Position numbers and translations under genes: made by a program. From assembly GCF_001042485.2 (NCBI RefSeq), contig NZ_LBMN02000020.1, positions 1 through 46,962 on the forward strand: DNA of 46,962 bases, in the 5' to 3' direction. Under the pieces are notes generated by a model that made no database searches, was not told where the DNA came from, and saw nothing but the letters and a program-made list of their open reading frames with translations. This DNA comes from Bacillus paralicheniformis (GTDB taxonomy: Bacteria > Bacillota > Bacilli > Bacillales > Bacillaceae). Shown piece after piece: positions 33,862 to 41,848 of the stretch (its first letter is position 1; every line of letters starts with the position of its first letter).

Positions 33862-34731
33862 ATGCGTACAGAGCAGGAAATCATCGATTTGGTGCTGAAG
33901 GTCGCACGGGAGGACGACCGCGTTAGAGCGGTCGGTATGAACGGTTCGCGGACGAATCCGAATGTTCCGAAAGACCCTTTTCGCGATTATGATATGGTCT
34001 ATGTTGTAACAGATATGCAGTCTTTTCTTGATGAGCCGGGCTGGGTTGACGTTTTTGGGGAGCGGATCATCATGCAGACGCCGGAAGCGATGGAGCTGTT
34101 TCCGAATGAGCTTGGCAACCGCTTTTCTTATTTGATGTTATTTACTGACGGTAGCCGCATTGATTTGATTCTTGTGCCTCTTGAAGAAAAGCTGGAATAC
34201 TGCCGGGAAGACGGATTAACCGTGATCCTGCTCGATAAGGATCAGGACCTGCCCGTTATCCCGCCGCCGACGGATCGGGAATATTGGGTGCAAAAACCGT
34301 CCCCGCAATGCTTCGCCGACTGCTGCAATGAATTTTGGTGGACGTCGACATATGTGGCCAAAGGGTTGTGGCGGCAGGAAATTCTTTATGCACTCGATCA
34401 TTTAAACCTCGTCAGGGCCATGCTGCTGAAAATGCTCGAATGGAAGGTCGGTTTTGAAACGGGCTTTTCGCTGAGCATAGGCAAGAATGCAAAGTTTCTT
34501 GATCGCTATGTTGATCGAAATACGTGGGAAAGGCTTTTGGAGACATATCCGCCAGCTGGTTATGAGCGTGTATGGAACAGTTTGTTTAAGATGTGGGATC
34601 TGTTTGAAGAGACAGCGGCAGCAGTCGCTGAACATCTGGCTGAACAATATCTTTTCGCAGAAGCCGAGAAAGTCAAACAGTACGTGAGACGCGTTCAGCA
34701 GCTGAAGCCTGATGCAAAGGTAATTGACTAA
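33862..34731 (+). CDS. aadK: Aminoglycoside 6-adenylyltransferase AadK
   Basis: The 289-aa enzyme transfers AMP from ATP to streptomycin at O-6. It shows the nucleotidyltransferase site MNGSRTNPN (Gly28-Ser29) with the two catalytic aspartates in RDYDM (Asp42, Asp44). ELGNRFSYLMLFTDGSRIDLILVP carries the third carboxylate, and CCNEFWWTSTYVAKGLWRQEILYALDH the helical part. It is close in length and sequence to B. subtilis AadK (284 aa). ATG 33862 follows GAGGAGG; a TTG at 33853 is inside that site. Confidence 0.92.
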   Translation: MRTEQEIIDLVLKVAREDDRVRAVGMNGSRTNPNVPKDPFRDYDMVYVVTDMQSFLDEPGWVDVFGERIIMQTPEAMELFPNELGNRFSYLMLFTDGSRIDLILVPLEEKLEYCREDGLTVILLDKDQDLPVIPPPTDREYWVQKPSPQCFADCCNEFWWTSTYVAKGLWRQEILYALDHLNLVRAMLLKMLEWKVGFETGFSLSIGKNAKFLDRYVDRNTWERLLETYPPAGYERVWNSLFKMWDLFEETAAAVAEHLAEQYLFAEAEKVKQYVRRVQQLKPDAKVID

Positions 34732-34746
34732 TCAGATGATGGCCGC

Positions 34747-34779
34747 ACTCCCGGCAGGTGAGCCGGGAGTGTGTTTTTT
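34747..34779 (+). terminator. aadK terminator
   Basis: ACTCCCGGC and GCCGGGAGT form a 9-bp perfect stem with a 6-nt loop, followed by GTGTTTTTTG. Confidence 0.9.
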
Positions 34780-34794
34780 GCGGAGGTGAACGCC

Positions 34795-35742
34795 ATGTTC
34801 AGTCTTAAAAAAATATTGAAGGGCCATTATGGAATCGACAGTGTGAACATTTCTCCCGAGCAAGGGGGATGGACAGCACTCGCTTATCAAGTAACCGATG
34901 GAAAAGCCGCTTTCTTTCTAAAAGTGTATGATAAAAATAGGGCATCGACAGCGAAATGGACGGCTCTGATTGATGATTATATGCCTGTTCTCAGGTGGCT
35001 GAGTGACCGCACCGCTCTCAGCGGGAAGCTGCCTGTGCCGCTTTTAACAACAAATGGAGAATACAAGTGCGAAGATGATGATGCGGTTTATGTGCTTTAT
35101 GAATACATCGCCGGGGAAACCATTGGTGGCCGGCCGCTCGGCAAAGGCTGCGAGGAGAAGCTCGCCAGCATCATAGCGGAGCTGCACCGATATGACGAGA
35201 CGATCCCGGTGAAGACAGAAAGAATAAAAGAAAACTATGATATTTCGTTTTTAGGCGAGATGAAACAATGGCTTGATCACCTTCCTTGTGAGCTGGCGCC
35301 ACTCATTCAACCCTACATCGGATCAATCCGCGAGATGATGGAGGCAGCCTTGTCCCTGGCGGATGATTTGAAATGCAGCGACAGAAGATTGGCTTTGTGC
35401 CATACAGATATTCATGGATGGAATATGATGAAAACGGGCGGGGAATTGATTCTGATCGATTGGGAGGGCTTGAAATTGGCCCCTGTTGAAGCGGATCTGA
35501 TATTTTTTGCCAATCAACCGTATGTACAAGAGTTTTTGCGGGTTTATCGCGAGACTCATAAAGGGTTTGAAATTGATCAGAACGCATTGCGGTTTTATCA
35601 GATCAGGCGAAGACTGGAGGACATATGGGAGTTTACAGAGCAGCTGGCGTTTGACATTCAGACAGAAAATGAAAAGGCAGAGACGATGAGCTTGCTGAAA
35701 AACGAGCTTGAGGCCATAGAGGACAGCAAGATCGACTGTTAA
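34795..35742 (+). CDS. Aminoglycoside phosphotransferase-like kinase
   Basis: The 315-aa protein has the APH/choline-kinase fold. The Brenner motif is ALCHTDIHGWNMM and the DFG-equivalent is LILIDWEGLKLAP. The N-lobe contains AAFFLKVYDK, with the ATP-binding lysine, and VYVLYEYIAG. HTDIHGWN resembles APH(9)-type kinases, but the family also phosphorylates small alcohols. ATG 34795 follows GCGGAGGTGA. It comes 63 bp after aadK across a strong terminator, so it is a separate unit. Confidence 0.82.
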   Translation: MFSLKKILKGHYGIDSVNISPEQGGWTALAYQVTDGKAAFFLKVYDKNRASTAKWTALIDDYMPVLRWLSDRTALSGKLPVPLLTTNGEYKCEDDDAVYVLYEYIAGETIGGRPLGKGCEEKLASIIAELHRYDETIPVKTERIKENYDISFLGEMKQWLDHLPCELAPLIQPYIGSIREMMEAALSLADDLKCSDRRLALCHTDIHGWNMMKTGGELILIDWEGLKLAPVEADLIFFANQPYVQEFLRVYRETHKGFEIDQNALRFYQIRRRLEDIWEFTEQLAFDIQTENEKAETMSLLKNELEAIEDSKIDC

Positions 35743-35764
35743 AAAGCTAAATGGAGGAACATCT

Positions 35765-36472
35765 GTGAAAAATTATCGTACTTTATTTTTTGATGTGGAT
35801 GACACACTATTAGACTTCGGTGCAGCGGAAAAGTCAGCACTGCGGAAGCTTTTTCAGGAACAGCAAATTCCTTTAACAGCTGAAATAGAAGCGAATTATA
35901 GACGTATCAATCAAGGTTTATGGAGGGCGTTTGAAAAAGGGGAGATAGACCGCGGCCAAGTGGTCAATACGCGTTTTTCCCTTTTATTCAAAGAATATGG
36001 TCTAGAGGCTGACGGCGTTTTGCTTGAGGAGAAGTATCGCAGCTTCCTTGAAGAAGGGCATCAACTGATAGACGGCGCTTTTGAATTAATTGAAAGCCTG
36101 CAGGATCAATATGATTTATATATCGTGACGAACGGTATTTCAAAAACGCAGTATAAGCGTCTGCAAGCTTCGGGATTATACCCGATGTTTAAAGGGATTT
36201 TTGTTTCAGAGGACACCGGTTTTCAAAAACCGATGAAAGAATACTTTGATTACGTTTTTGAACGAATTCCTCATTTTTCTGCCGATCAAGGGCTGATCAT
36301 CGGGGATTCATTGACAGCGGACATAAAAGGGGGGCGGCTGGCCGGATTGGATACATGCTGGATGAATCCAGACATGTCAGCGAATCATACGGACATTGAG
36401 CCGACTTATCAAATTCAAAGGCTTAATGAACTCCAGCACATTTTAAATCATGGAAAAGTACCTTCGGCCTGA
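35765..36472 (+). CDS. yfnB: HAD-superfamily phosphatase YfnB (YjjG family)
   Basis: The 235-aa soluble phosphatase has the four HAD motifs: LFFDVDDTLLDFG (Asp10 nucleophile and Asp12), IVTNGISKTQ, a motif III lysine in FQKPMKEYF, and IIGDSLTADIKGG. The helical cap has the length typical of YjjG nucleotidases, which remove phosphate from non-canonical or 5'-nucleotides. The start is GTG 35765, preceded by GGAGG. It lies 22 bp after the APH-like gene, suggesting cotranscription. The same length and motifs occur in B. subtilis YfnB. Confidence 0.88.
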   Translation: MKNYRTLFFDVDDTLLDFGAAEKSALRKLFQEQQIPLTAEIEANYRRINQGLWRAFEKGEIDRGQVVNTRFSLLFKEYGLEADGVLLEEKYRSFLEEGHQLIDGAFELIESLQDQYDLYIVTNGISKTQYKRLQASGLYPMFKGIFVSEDTGFQKPMKEYFDYVFERIPHFSADQGLIIGDSLTADIKGGRLAGLDTCWMNPDMSANHTDIEPTYQIQRLNELQHILNHGKVPSA

Positions 36473-36620
36473 TTGCTGCCGATACGAGTAAATCGGTTTT
36501 CCATTACCTTTGTCTGCAAACTGCAACAGGGAGGATGCGGAAGCTGAACTTCCGACGGCCGAGTTGCGGTGGATTTTCCGGGAGCTAAATTAAAACCAAG
36601 CAGAGGAAGCCTGGTGAAAC

Positions 36621-37349
36621 ATGCAACGAAGAAAGGTTTTGAAAACTGCGGTTTTTTCGTTAGTCGCAGTTTTTGTTCTGTTATTCAGCGCGTTTTTTGT
36701 GTGGAGCCGTTTCACATATGAACCATCAAACAAACTCAAAAAGATGATCAACCTTGATCAAGTCGAAAGTAAAAACGGTGTTTACACTTTTCAAGCGGAT
36801 GGGGCAAATACCGGGATCATTTTATATCCTGGGGCAAAAGTTGAACCGCTTGCTTATGCTTACATCGGCGAAAAGCTGAAACAAAATGGTTACAGTGTCT
36901 TTATCCCGCGCATGCCTTTTTCTTTGGCCATATTCAATCCGAATCAAGCAGAAAGAATGATAACAGATAACAGTAATATTGATCATTGGTATCTCGGGGG
37001 ACATTCTTTAGGAGGTGCGGCAGCAGCCATGTACGCCAAAAAGCATCCAGATAAGATTGACGGGCTTTATTTTCTCGCCTCCTATCCTTCTGATTCACAA
37101 TCGATAAAAAGTGCGCCGTACCGTGTTCTTTCTATATCAGGTGAACGCGATGGCCTTTCAACTCAAGAAAAAACAGCAGCCTCCGGAAAGAACCTGCCTG
37201 ATACAACAGTGTTTGAGGAAATCAAAGGGGGAAACCACGCCCAATTTGGTATGTACGGCGAACAAAGGGGGGATCGTCCCGCGAAGATCCCAGCTGTTAA
37301 ACAGCAGGAGGAGATCGTGAACGTGATGCTTGACTGGATCAAATCATAA
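36621..37349 (+). CDS. Membrane-anchored alpha/beta hydrolase
   Basis: The 242-aa protein begins with a signal anchor at residues 6-29 (LKTAVFSLVAVFVLLFSAFF-type). The catalytic domain follows, with the nucleophile elbow WYLGGHSLGGAAAAMYAK, a lid region and the late His in GGNHAQFGMYG. The acid is probably in SISGERDG. It resembles the dienelactone hydrolase-like group (Abhydrolase_5) found in Firmicutes. The substrate is unknown. A 150-bp intergenic stretch precedes it, with no clear promoter. Confidence 0.8.
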   Translation: MQRRKVLKTAVFSLVAVFVLLFSAFFVWSRFTYEPSNKLKKMINLDQVESKNGVYTFQADGANTGIILYPGAKVEPLAYAYIGEKLKQNGYSVFIPRMPFSLAIFNPNQAERMITDNSNIDHWYLGGHSLGGAAAAMYAKKHPDKIDGLYFLASYPSDSQSIKSAPYRVLSISGERDGLSTQEKTAASGKNLPDTTVFEEIKGGNHAQFGMYGEQRGDRPAKIPAVKQQEEIVNVMLDWIKS

Positions 37350-37352
37350 AGA

Positions 37353-37384
37353 AAGCTCTCGCTTTTTGCGAGAGCTTTTTTTGT
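37353..37384 (+). terminator. Terminator after the alpha/beta hydrolase gene
   Basis: AAGCTCTCGC and GCGAGAGCTT form a 10-bp perfect stem with a TTTTT loop, followed by more than six T residues. Confidence 0.92.
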
Positions 37385-37433
37385 TTATGATCCTCTCCTT
37401 TAAAGCGCTTTAACCCGTTTCTTCATTTGCCGG

Positions 37434-38327
37434 CTAAGGCCTATACGAAGCCGTTTGAATCATTTGAATAAAGTTGCTGGCGGAAGGAGCAAGGTGATCA
37501 TCTCTTCTAATGCATAATGAAATAGGATTTTTTAAATCGACTTGTTTGACATGAACCCGCGCTATATCTCCCCGGTCAATATATTCGTTTACTTCAAGAG
37601 AGGATGTGAAAGCGACTCCATAACCTTCCATAACCGTTCTGATCGTTTCATTCAATCCGTTTATTTGTATACCTATTCTGGGTTTGTCGACATGATGCAA
37701 TGTGCATAAAGAAATTAATTTCTCCCGGGAAAGACTTCCTTCTTCACGAAAGATAAACGGTTCTTTCACCACTTCTTCCAATGTCGTGTACTGTGATGCA
37801 AGCCTATGATTTTTATTGACGACAAACAGCATGTCATCTTCTAAAAGCAGCGTCCCTTTTATGAAAGGATCGAATTCCGTTGTCCCGCCGATCAGGCCAA
37901 TGTCCGCTTCATAGTTGATCAGCTGTTCACAAGCTTTTTGAAAGTTCGTTGTCGTGATTTCAACTTCTGTCTTGGGAAATTGCTGTTTATAGCGGCTGAG
38001 CCATCTTGGCAGCAAATAATTGGCGGGGAGGAAGGTGGCGGCAATACGCAGTTTTCCAATTGACCCTTCCCTTAACTGTTCCACGTACAATTCAATTTCT
38101 TTTTCAAGTGAAAACAGCCGCTTTGCCTGTTTTGCAAGCTCTGCGCCGGACTGTGTCAGCAGAATCCCCCTGCCTTTAGGAACGAATAAGGTACAGTCGA
38201 TCTCGCGTTCTAATTTCTTAATTTGGGAGGTGACGGCAGGCTGGCTGATGTTTAGCTGTTTGGCAGCTTGGGTGACGCTGCCTGTTTCCGCGACCGAATA
38301 GAACAATCGCAGTGCATGAAGATTCAT
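37434..38327 (-). CDS. LysR-family transcriptional regulator
   Basis: The 297-aa product has the LysR winged helix at residues 1-60 (FYSVAETGSVTQAAKQLN, ISQPAVTSQIKKLEREI) and a periplasmic-binding-type effector domain from about residue 90. It is divergent from an ATP-grasp ligase and MFS gene pair, the common arrangement for a LysR activator of its neighbours. The 122-bp region between has two GTTATC direct repeats and AT-rich dyads that could be its binding sites. Confidence 0.88.
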   Translation of the reverse strand: MNLHALRLFYSVAETGSVTQAAKQLNISQPAVTSQIKKLEREIDCTLFVPKGRGILLTQSGAELAKQAKRLFSLEKEIELYVEQLREGSIGKLRIAATFLPANYLLPRWLSRYKQQFPKTEVEITTTNFQKACEQLINYEADIGLIGGTTEFDPFIKGTLLLEDDMLFVVNKNHRLASQYTTLEEVVKEPFIFREEGSLSREKLISLCTLHHVDKPRIGIQINGLNETIRTVMEGYGVAFTSSLEVNEYIDRGDIARVHVKQVDLKNPISLCIRRDDHLAPSASNFIQMIQTASYRP

Positions 38328-38449
38328 ATTTCACACCTCTATTTATAAATAAAAGTTATCAATATCAAATAAAGATATATTAGAGTTATCTAAATACTTT
38401 TACTATTATAAAGTTGAACAACATGTTTTACAAGAAAGGAGAAACGGCT

Positions 38450-39667
38450 ATGAGTACGCTTATCCTAAATAAAACAGCTTATTGCAAGTCTCCGTATGAT
38501 GTATGGCTGGAGGAATTGAACGAACCGGTGGCCATGCTGACTTCAACCGATCGTGCGGATGAATGCAGAAATTATGATGTGATCGAAGCGTTTGACGATT
38601 ATCCGGTTAATGGATGCATCGAAATACGTGCTTTGGAGCTGAATGAAACGTATCACTTTAAAACGATTATTGCATCATCAGAATTTGATATGTTGAGGGC
38701 GGGGAAGCTGAGGTCGCTTTTGGGTATAAAAGGGCAGTCTTACGAAAGCGCTCTGTTGTTCCGCAACAAAATATTAATGAAAGAGCAGGTCAGAAAAGCC
38801 GGTGTAAAGGTTCCGGACTTTAAGAAAATCGACTCGGCGGCCGACTTATATACGTTTGTTCAAACTTTCGGTTTTCCTGTGGTCGTTAAGCCTATTTGCG
38901 GATCGGGGTCTGTTGATACAACCGTTTTAAGGGATCGGCAGGACGTGTGGAATTTTCTTTCGAAAGGTCTTCCTGATCATCTGGAGGTTGAGTCGTTTAT
39001 CGAAGGGGATATGTATCATATAGACGGTCTGATCCTTGATGGAGAGACTGTCCTCAGCTGGCCGTCGCGTTATATCAACGGATGTTTGGCTTTTCAAGAA
39101 CAACAGTTTTTAGGCAGCCTCCAGCTTGAACGGGAAAATCCGCTCACCCGGCGGTTGACTGATTTTGTTCAAAAAGCGCTTGCTGCCCTTCCTGTTCCGG
39201 ATATTACAACATTCCATGCTGAAGTGTTTCATACACCGGATGATGAACTGGTGTTTTGTGAAGTGGCCAGCAGAACCGGCGGCGCTATGGTCCGTGAAGC
39301 TACTGCGCAGACTTTCGGCTTTGATATCAATGAAGCGTGTGTTAAAGCGCAATGCGGCCTGGACTTTCATATTCCGGCGGTGAACAACAATCCGCACCGC
39401 CTAAGCGGCTGGCTGTTGATTCCACCAAAAGACGGCGTGCTGAAAGAAATCATGCCGGCACCAGCTACAGACTGGCTAGCGAAACAAAATATTTTCGCTC
39501 AAGCCGGAGACAGGTTCCACGGCTCGTCTTCCAGTGTAGACGCAATAGCAGGCTGTTTGATTACCGGGCACACAGAAGCCGAATTAAGCGGCCGCATCAG
39601 CCGACTTGCAACGTGGTTTCATGATCATACCGAATGGGAAAAGACTTCGGATGTTTGCGCAATTTAA
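38450..39667 (+). CDS. ATP-grasp ligase (L-amino acid ligase-like)
   Basis: The 405-aa protein has an N-terminal Rossmann-like domain (about residues 1-100) and an ATP-grasp domain (about 100-320). ALLFRNKILMKEQVRKAGVKVP is the start region, FPVVVKPICGSGSVDTTVL the first ATP-binding loop, and FCEVASRTGGAMVREAT the metal-binding strand. A C-terminal domain follows. Such enzymes join a carboxylate to an amine through an acyl phosphate and include dipeptide synthetases. It is not the well-known B. licheniformis ligase BL00235, whose remembered sequence differs. ATG 38450 follows AAAGGAG. Confidence 0.78.
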   Translation: MSTLILNKTAYCKSPYDVWLEELNEPVAMLTSTDRADECRNYDVIEAFDDYPVNGCIEIRALELNETYHFKTIIASSEFDMLRAGKLRSLLGIKGQSYESALLFRNKILMKEQVRKAGVKVPDFKKIDSAADLYTFVQTFGFPVVVKPICGSGSVDTTVLRDRQDVWNFLSKGLPDHLEVESFIEGDMYHIDGLILDGETVLSWPSRYINGCLAFQEQQFLGSLQLERENPLTRRLTDFVQKALAALPVPDITTFHAEVFHTPDDELVFCEVASRTGGAMVREATAQTFGFDINEACVKAQCGLDFHIPAVNNNPHRLSGWLLIPPKDGVLKEIMPAPATDWLAKQNIFAQAGDRFHGSSSSVDAIAGCLITGHTEAELSGRISRLATWFHDHTEWEKTSDVCAI

Positions 39668-40877
39668 AGCATTCAGCCGCCTTCACCCGTTGATCCGATT
39701 TTTGCTGATAGGCACGCTTGTCACAAAGGCGGCTAAGTCGATGACAACCCCGTTTTTGGCACTCTATCTTCATATGAAAACGGGAGCCGATTTTGGAACC
39801 ATCGGGCTTGTGATCGGTTTCGGCTATTTTTCAAGCACTGTAGGAGGGGTAGTCGGAGGAGCGCTTTCAGATAAAATCGGCAGAAAAAAAGTGATGCTTT
39901 CATCCATTTTCATTTGGAGCTTTGTATTCATTCTTTTTGGACTTGTCCATGATTTCATGTGGTTTTTATTGCTAAATATTTTAAGCGGGCTTTGCCATTC
40001 GTGTTTTGAACCTGTGTCAAAGGCTTTGATGGCTGAGTTATCGGAACGGGAGATGAGATTCCGCATTTTCTCTTTGCGGTATTTGGCCATTAATATTGGA
40101 GCCGCTGTCGGACCTTTATTGGGCACTTATTTCGGTCTTGCCAAAACCGGAACGCCGTTTATCATCACAGGGCTTGTCTATTTTGGCTATGCTGCACTTT
40201 TAAGCTTGATGATGATTCGGCTGATCACGGTGAAAGAGACAAAAACCGCTTCTGAAAAAATTCAGGCAGGTTCCGTCTTGAAAACGTTAAAGCAAGACAA
40301 GGCTCTTCGATTTTACATAGCCGGCGGCATCCTTTTTTTGTTCAGCTATTCGCAAATGGAAAGTACTTTGCTGCAGTATTTAAATTACGACTTTGCAAAC
40401 GGAGTTAAAATATTTTCGACTTTAATTACGTTAAACGCAGTGACGGTCATCCTTTTACAAGTGCCGCTCACCCGTTTATTTGAGAAGTATAAATCCTTAA
40501 CAACAATATCAATTGGAACCGTTTTTTGCATGTTGGGGAATGTCGGTTTTTCTGTCGCAAATGGCTGGATTGTTTTTATGCTTTCGATGTTTGTTCTGAC
40601 AATCGGCGAAATTTTATGTTTTCCTTCAATGAATGTCCTTTTGGACGAGCTTGCTCCGGATCATATGAAGGGCGCGTATTACGGCATGCAAAACTTATAC
40701 AACATCGGTGAATTTTTAGGGCCTTGGCTGGGGGGAATGATGCTTGCCTTGTACGGGGGAAAAGCCGTCTTTCTCATTGCTGCGTGTTCAGTCTTCTTCG
40801 CTCTAGGTGCCTACCATCTGGGAAGGAGAAAGTTTTTATCTGCACAGCATCATGGTGTATCGCCTTTTTCTTATTGA
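39651..40877 (+). CDS. MFS transporter coupled to the ATP-grasp gene
   Basis: The 408-aa, twelve-helix MFS protein has the loop 2-3 motif GGALSDKIGRKKVML. It starts inside the last 17 bp of the ATP-grasp gene, so the two are cotranslated. I chose ATG 39651 (MFAQFKAFSRLHPL); in-frame earlier codons at 39606 and 39621 lie well inside the upstream gene. It probably exports the product of the ligase, as seen with BacE in bacilysin clusters, but this is inferred from position only. Confidence 0.82.
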   Translation: MFAQFKAFSRLHPLIRFLLIGTLVTKAAKSMTTPFLALYLHMKTGADFGTIGLVIGFGYFSSTVGGVVGGALSDKIGRKKVMLSSIFIWSFVFILFGLVHDFMWFLLLNILSGLCHSCFEPVSKALMAELSEREMRFRIFSLRYLAINIGAAVGPLLGTYFGLAKTGTPFIITGLVYFGYAALLSLMMIRLITVKETKTASEKIQAGSVLKTLKQDKALRFYIAGGILFLFSYSQMESTLLQYLNYDFANGVKIFSTLITLNAVTVILLQVPLTRLFEKYKSLTTISIGTVFCMLGNVGFSVANGWIVFMLSMFVLTIGEILCFPSMNVLLDELAPDHMKGAYYGMQNLYNIGEFLGPWLGGMMLALYGGKAVFLIAACSVFFALGAYHLGRRKFLSAQHHGVSPFSY

Positions 40878-40948
40878 AAATTTAGGCCGCTCATGCATGA
40901 ATCATCAAGAATTCACCCAACCTATAAGGTAAAAAAGGAGATTGAATC

Positions 40949-41197
40949 ATGGACACAACATTGGGCTACCTCCGTGAGTCACTGTCGAATCACCTTGAAC
41001 ACGGCATAGGACAAAACATTTACAGAAAAATCGTTTCCAGGCGATATGCCAATGAAGAAGAGTTTGTCGAGCACTTGGAGGAGCGGGAAATGGAATTTCT
41101 GAATCAAGTGCTTGAACATGAGATGAAATATGCGCTGAATGAACAGGACCATAAACGAACAAGAGAATTAAACGAAGTGTATGAACTGTTGTTTTGA
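40949..41197 (+). CDS. csgA: SigmaG-dependent sporulation protein CsgA
   Basis: The 82-aa product (MDTTLGYLRESLSNHLEHG.., ending NEVYELLF) matches the length and sequence of B. subtilis CsgA as I remember it. That protein is made in the forespore under sigmaG. It is charged, helical and lacks a signal. A strong AAAAAGGAG precedes the ATG. It lies 16 bp before ybxH, as in B. subtilis. Its molecular function in spores is not established. Confidence 0.85.
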   Translation: MDTTLGYLRESLSNHLEHGIGQNIYRKIVSRRYANEEEFVEHLEEREMEFLNQVLEHEMKYALNEQDHKRTRELNEVYELLF

Positions 41198-41213
41198 AAG
41201 GCGGGCATGAACA

Positions 41214-41405
41214 ATGGGTGCAATAGAGCGGAACGGATACACGTTTGAACCGGAATACAGCGTGACCAGACAAAACGGCGCCATCCATGTATACCGGCGC
41301 GGCCGGTTTGTCGAGGAGATTCCCTTTGAGTTTCACGGAGAGTTTCCAGAACATGATTTAATTGAAGAGCTTGTCAATCATTATTGCTATGAAAATAAAA
41401 TATAA
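41214..41405 (+). CDS. ybxH: YbxH-like small protein
   Basis: The 63-aa product reads MGAIERNGYTFEPEYSV and later VYRRGRFVEEIPFEFHGEFP. It matches the size of B. subtilis YbxH (62 aa), which lies next to csgA. No domain with known function is visible. It has a GAAAGGCGGGC Shine-Dalgarno, is cotranscribed with csgA and has its own terminator. Confidence 0.75.
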   Translation: MGAIERNGYTFEPEYSVTRQNGAIHVYRRGRFVEEIPFEFHGEFPEHDLIEELVNHYCYENKI

Positions 41406-41416
41406 GGTTTGAAGAG

Positions 41417-41442
41417 GCTGCCGACGGGCGGCTTTTATTTTT
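41417..41442 (+). terminator. csgA-ybxH terminator
   Basis: GCTGCC and GGCGGC form a short GC-rich stem with a GACG loop, followed by TTTTATTTTT. Confidence 0.75.
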
Positions 41443-41523
41443 GGATTTTGATATCTATCATCCGCTTGCAGTTTTTACAACGGCAGCAGAAAAGCTGCCA
41501 TAAATATGACAGCTCATGCATCG

Positions 41524-41796
41524 CTATTTTTTCTTTTCATCGTAGTATTGAACAGGGTACATGGATCCTTCCGATACCATTTTGTTATCTTCGATATCAT
41601 GCGGAGACGGATGGCCTGCTTTTTCAACCGGGAATGAATCTACGTTGTGTTTTTCCGAAAAGTAAGGGATCTTTTCTTTGACGCTTTGCAAGTACGATTT
41701 CAGTTTTTGTCTTCTTGTTTCGTCTTTGAGCATATATGCGGTGACTCCGGCGGCAACGGCGAGACCTGAGATCAGATTCTTTTGCTTCATGGTCAT
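41524..41796 (-). CDS. ybyB: YbyB-like small protein
   Basis: The 90-aa product starts MTMKQKNLISGLAVAAGVTA, with a hydrophobic N-terminal stretch of about 15 residues. A charged helix (DETRRQKLKSYLQSVKEK) and a Pro-rich tail ending QYYDEKKK follow. B. subtilis YbyB (86 aa) is the likely homologue, and it lies close to csgA-ybxH there too. A second ATG at 41790 (MKQKN) has a better Shine-Dalgarno distance from AAAGGGG and may be the real start. Its function is unknown. Confidence 0.7.
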   Translation of the reverse strand: MTMKQKNLISGLAVAAGVTAYMLKDETRRQKLKSYLQSVKEKIPYFSEKHNVDSFPVEKAGHPSPHDIEDNKMVSEGSMYPVQYYDEKKK

Positions 41797-41848
41797 AACC
41801 CCTTTCTGATTAGGTGTTTGCAGATGTTATTCCCATGATGGCATCCGT

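Noticed and set aside
36537..36556. GGAAG/CTTCC hairpin before the alpha/beta hydrolase as a riboswitch
   Set aside because: It is a single 5-bp hairpin without any conserved riboswitch core.
39110..39397. 95-aa minus-strand ORF inside the ATP-grasp gene
   Set aside because: The sense frame carries the conserved ATP-grasp motifs over the same bases.
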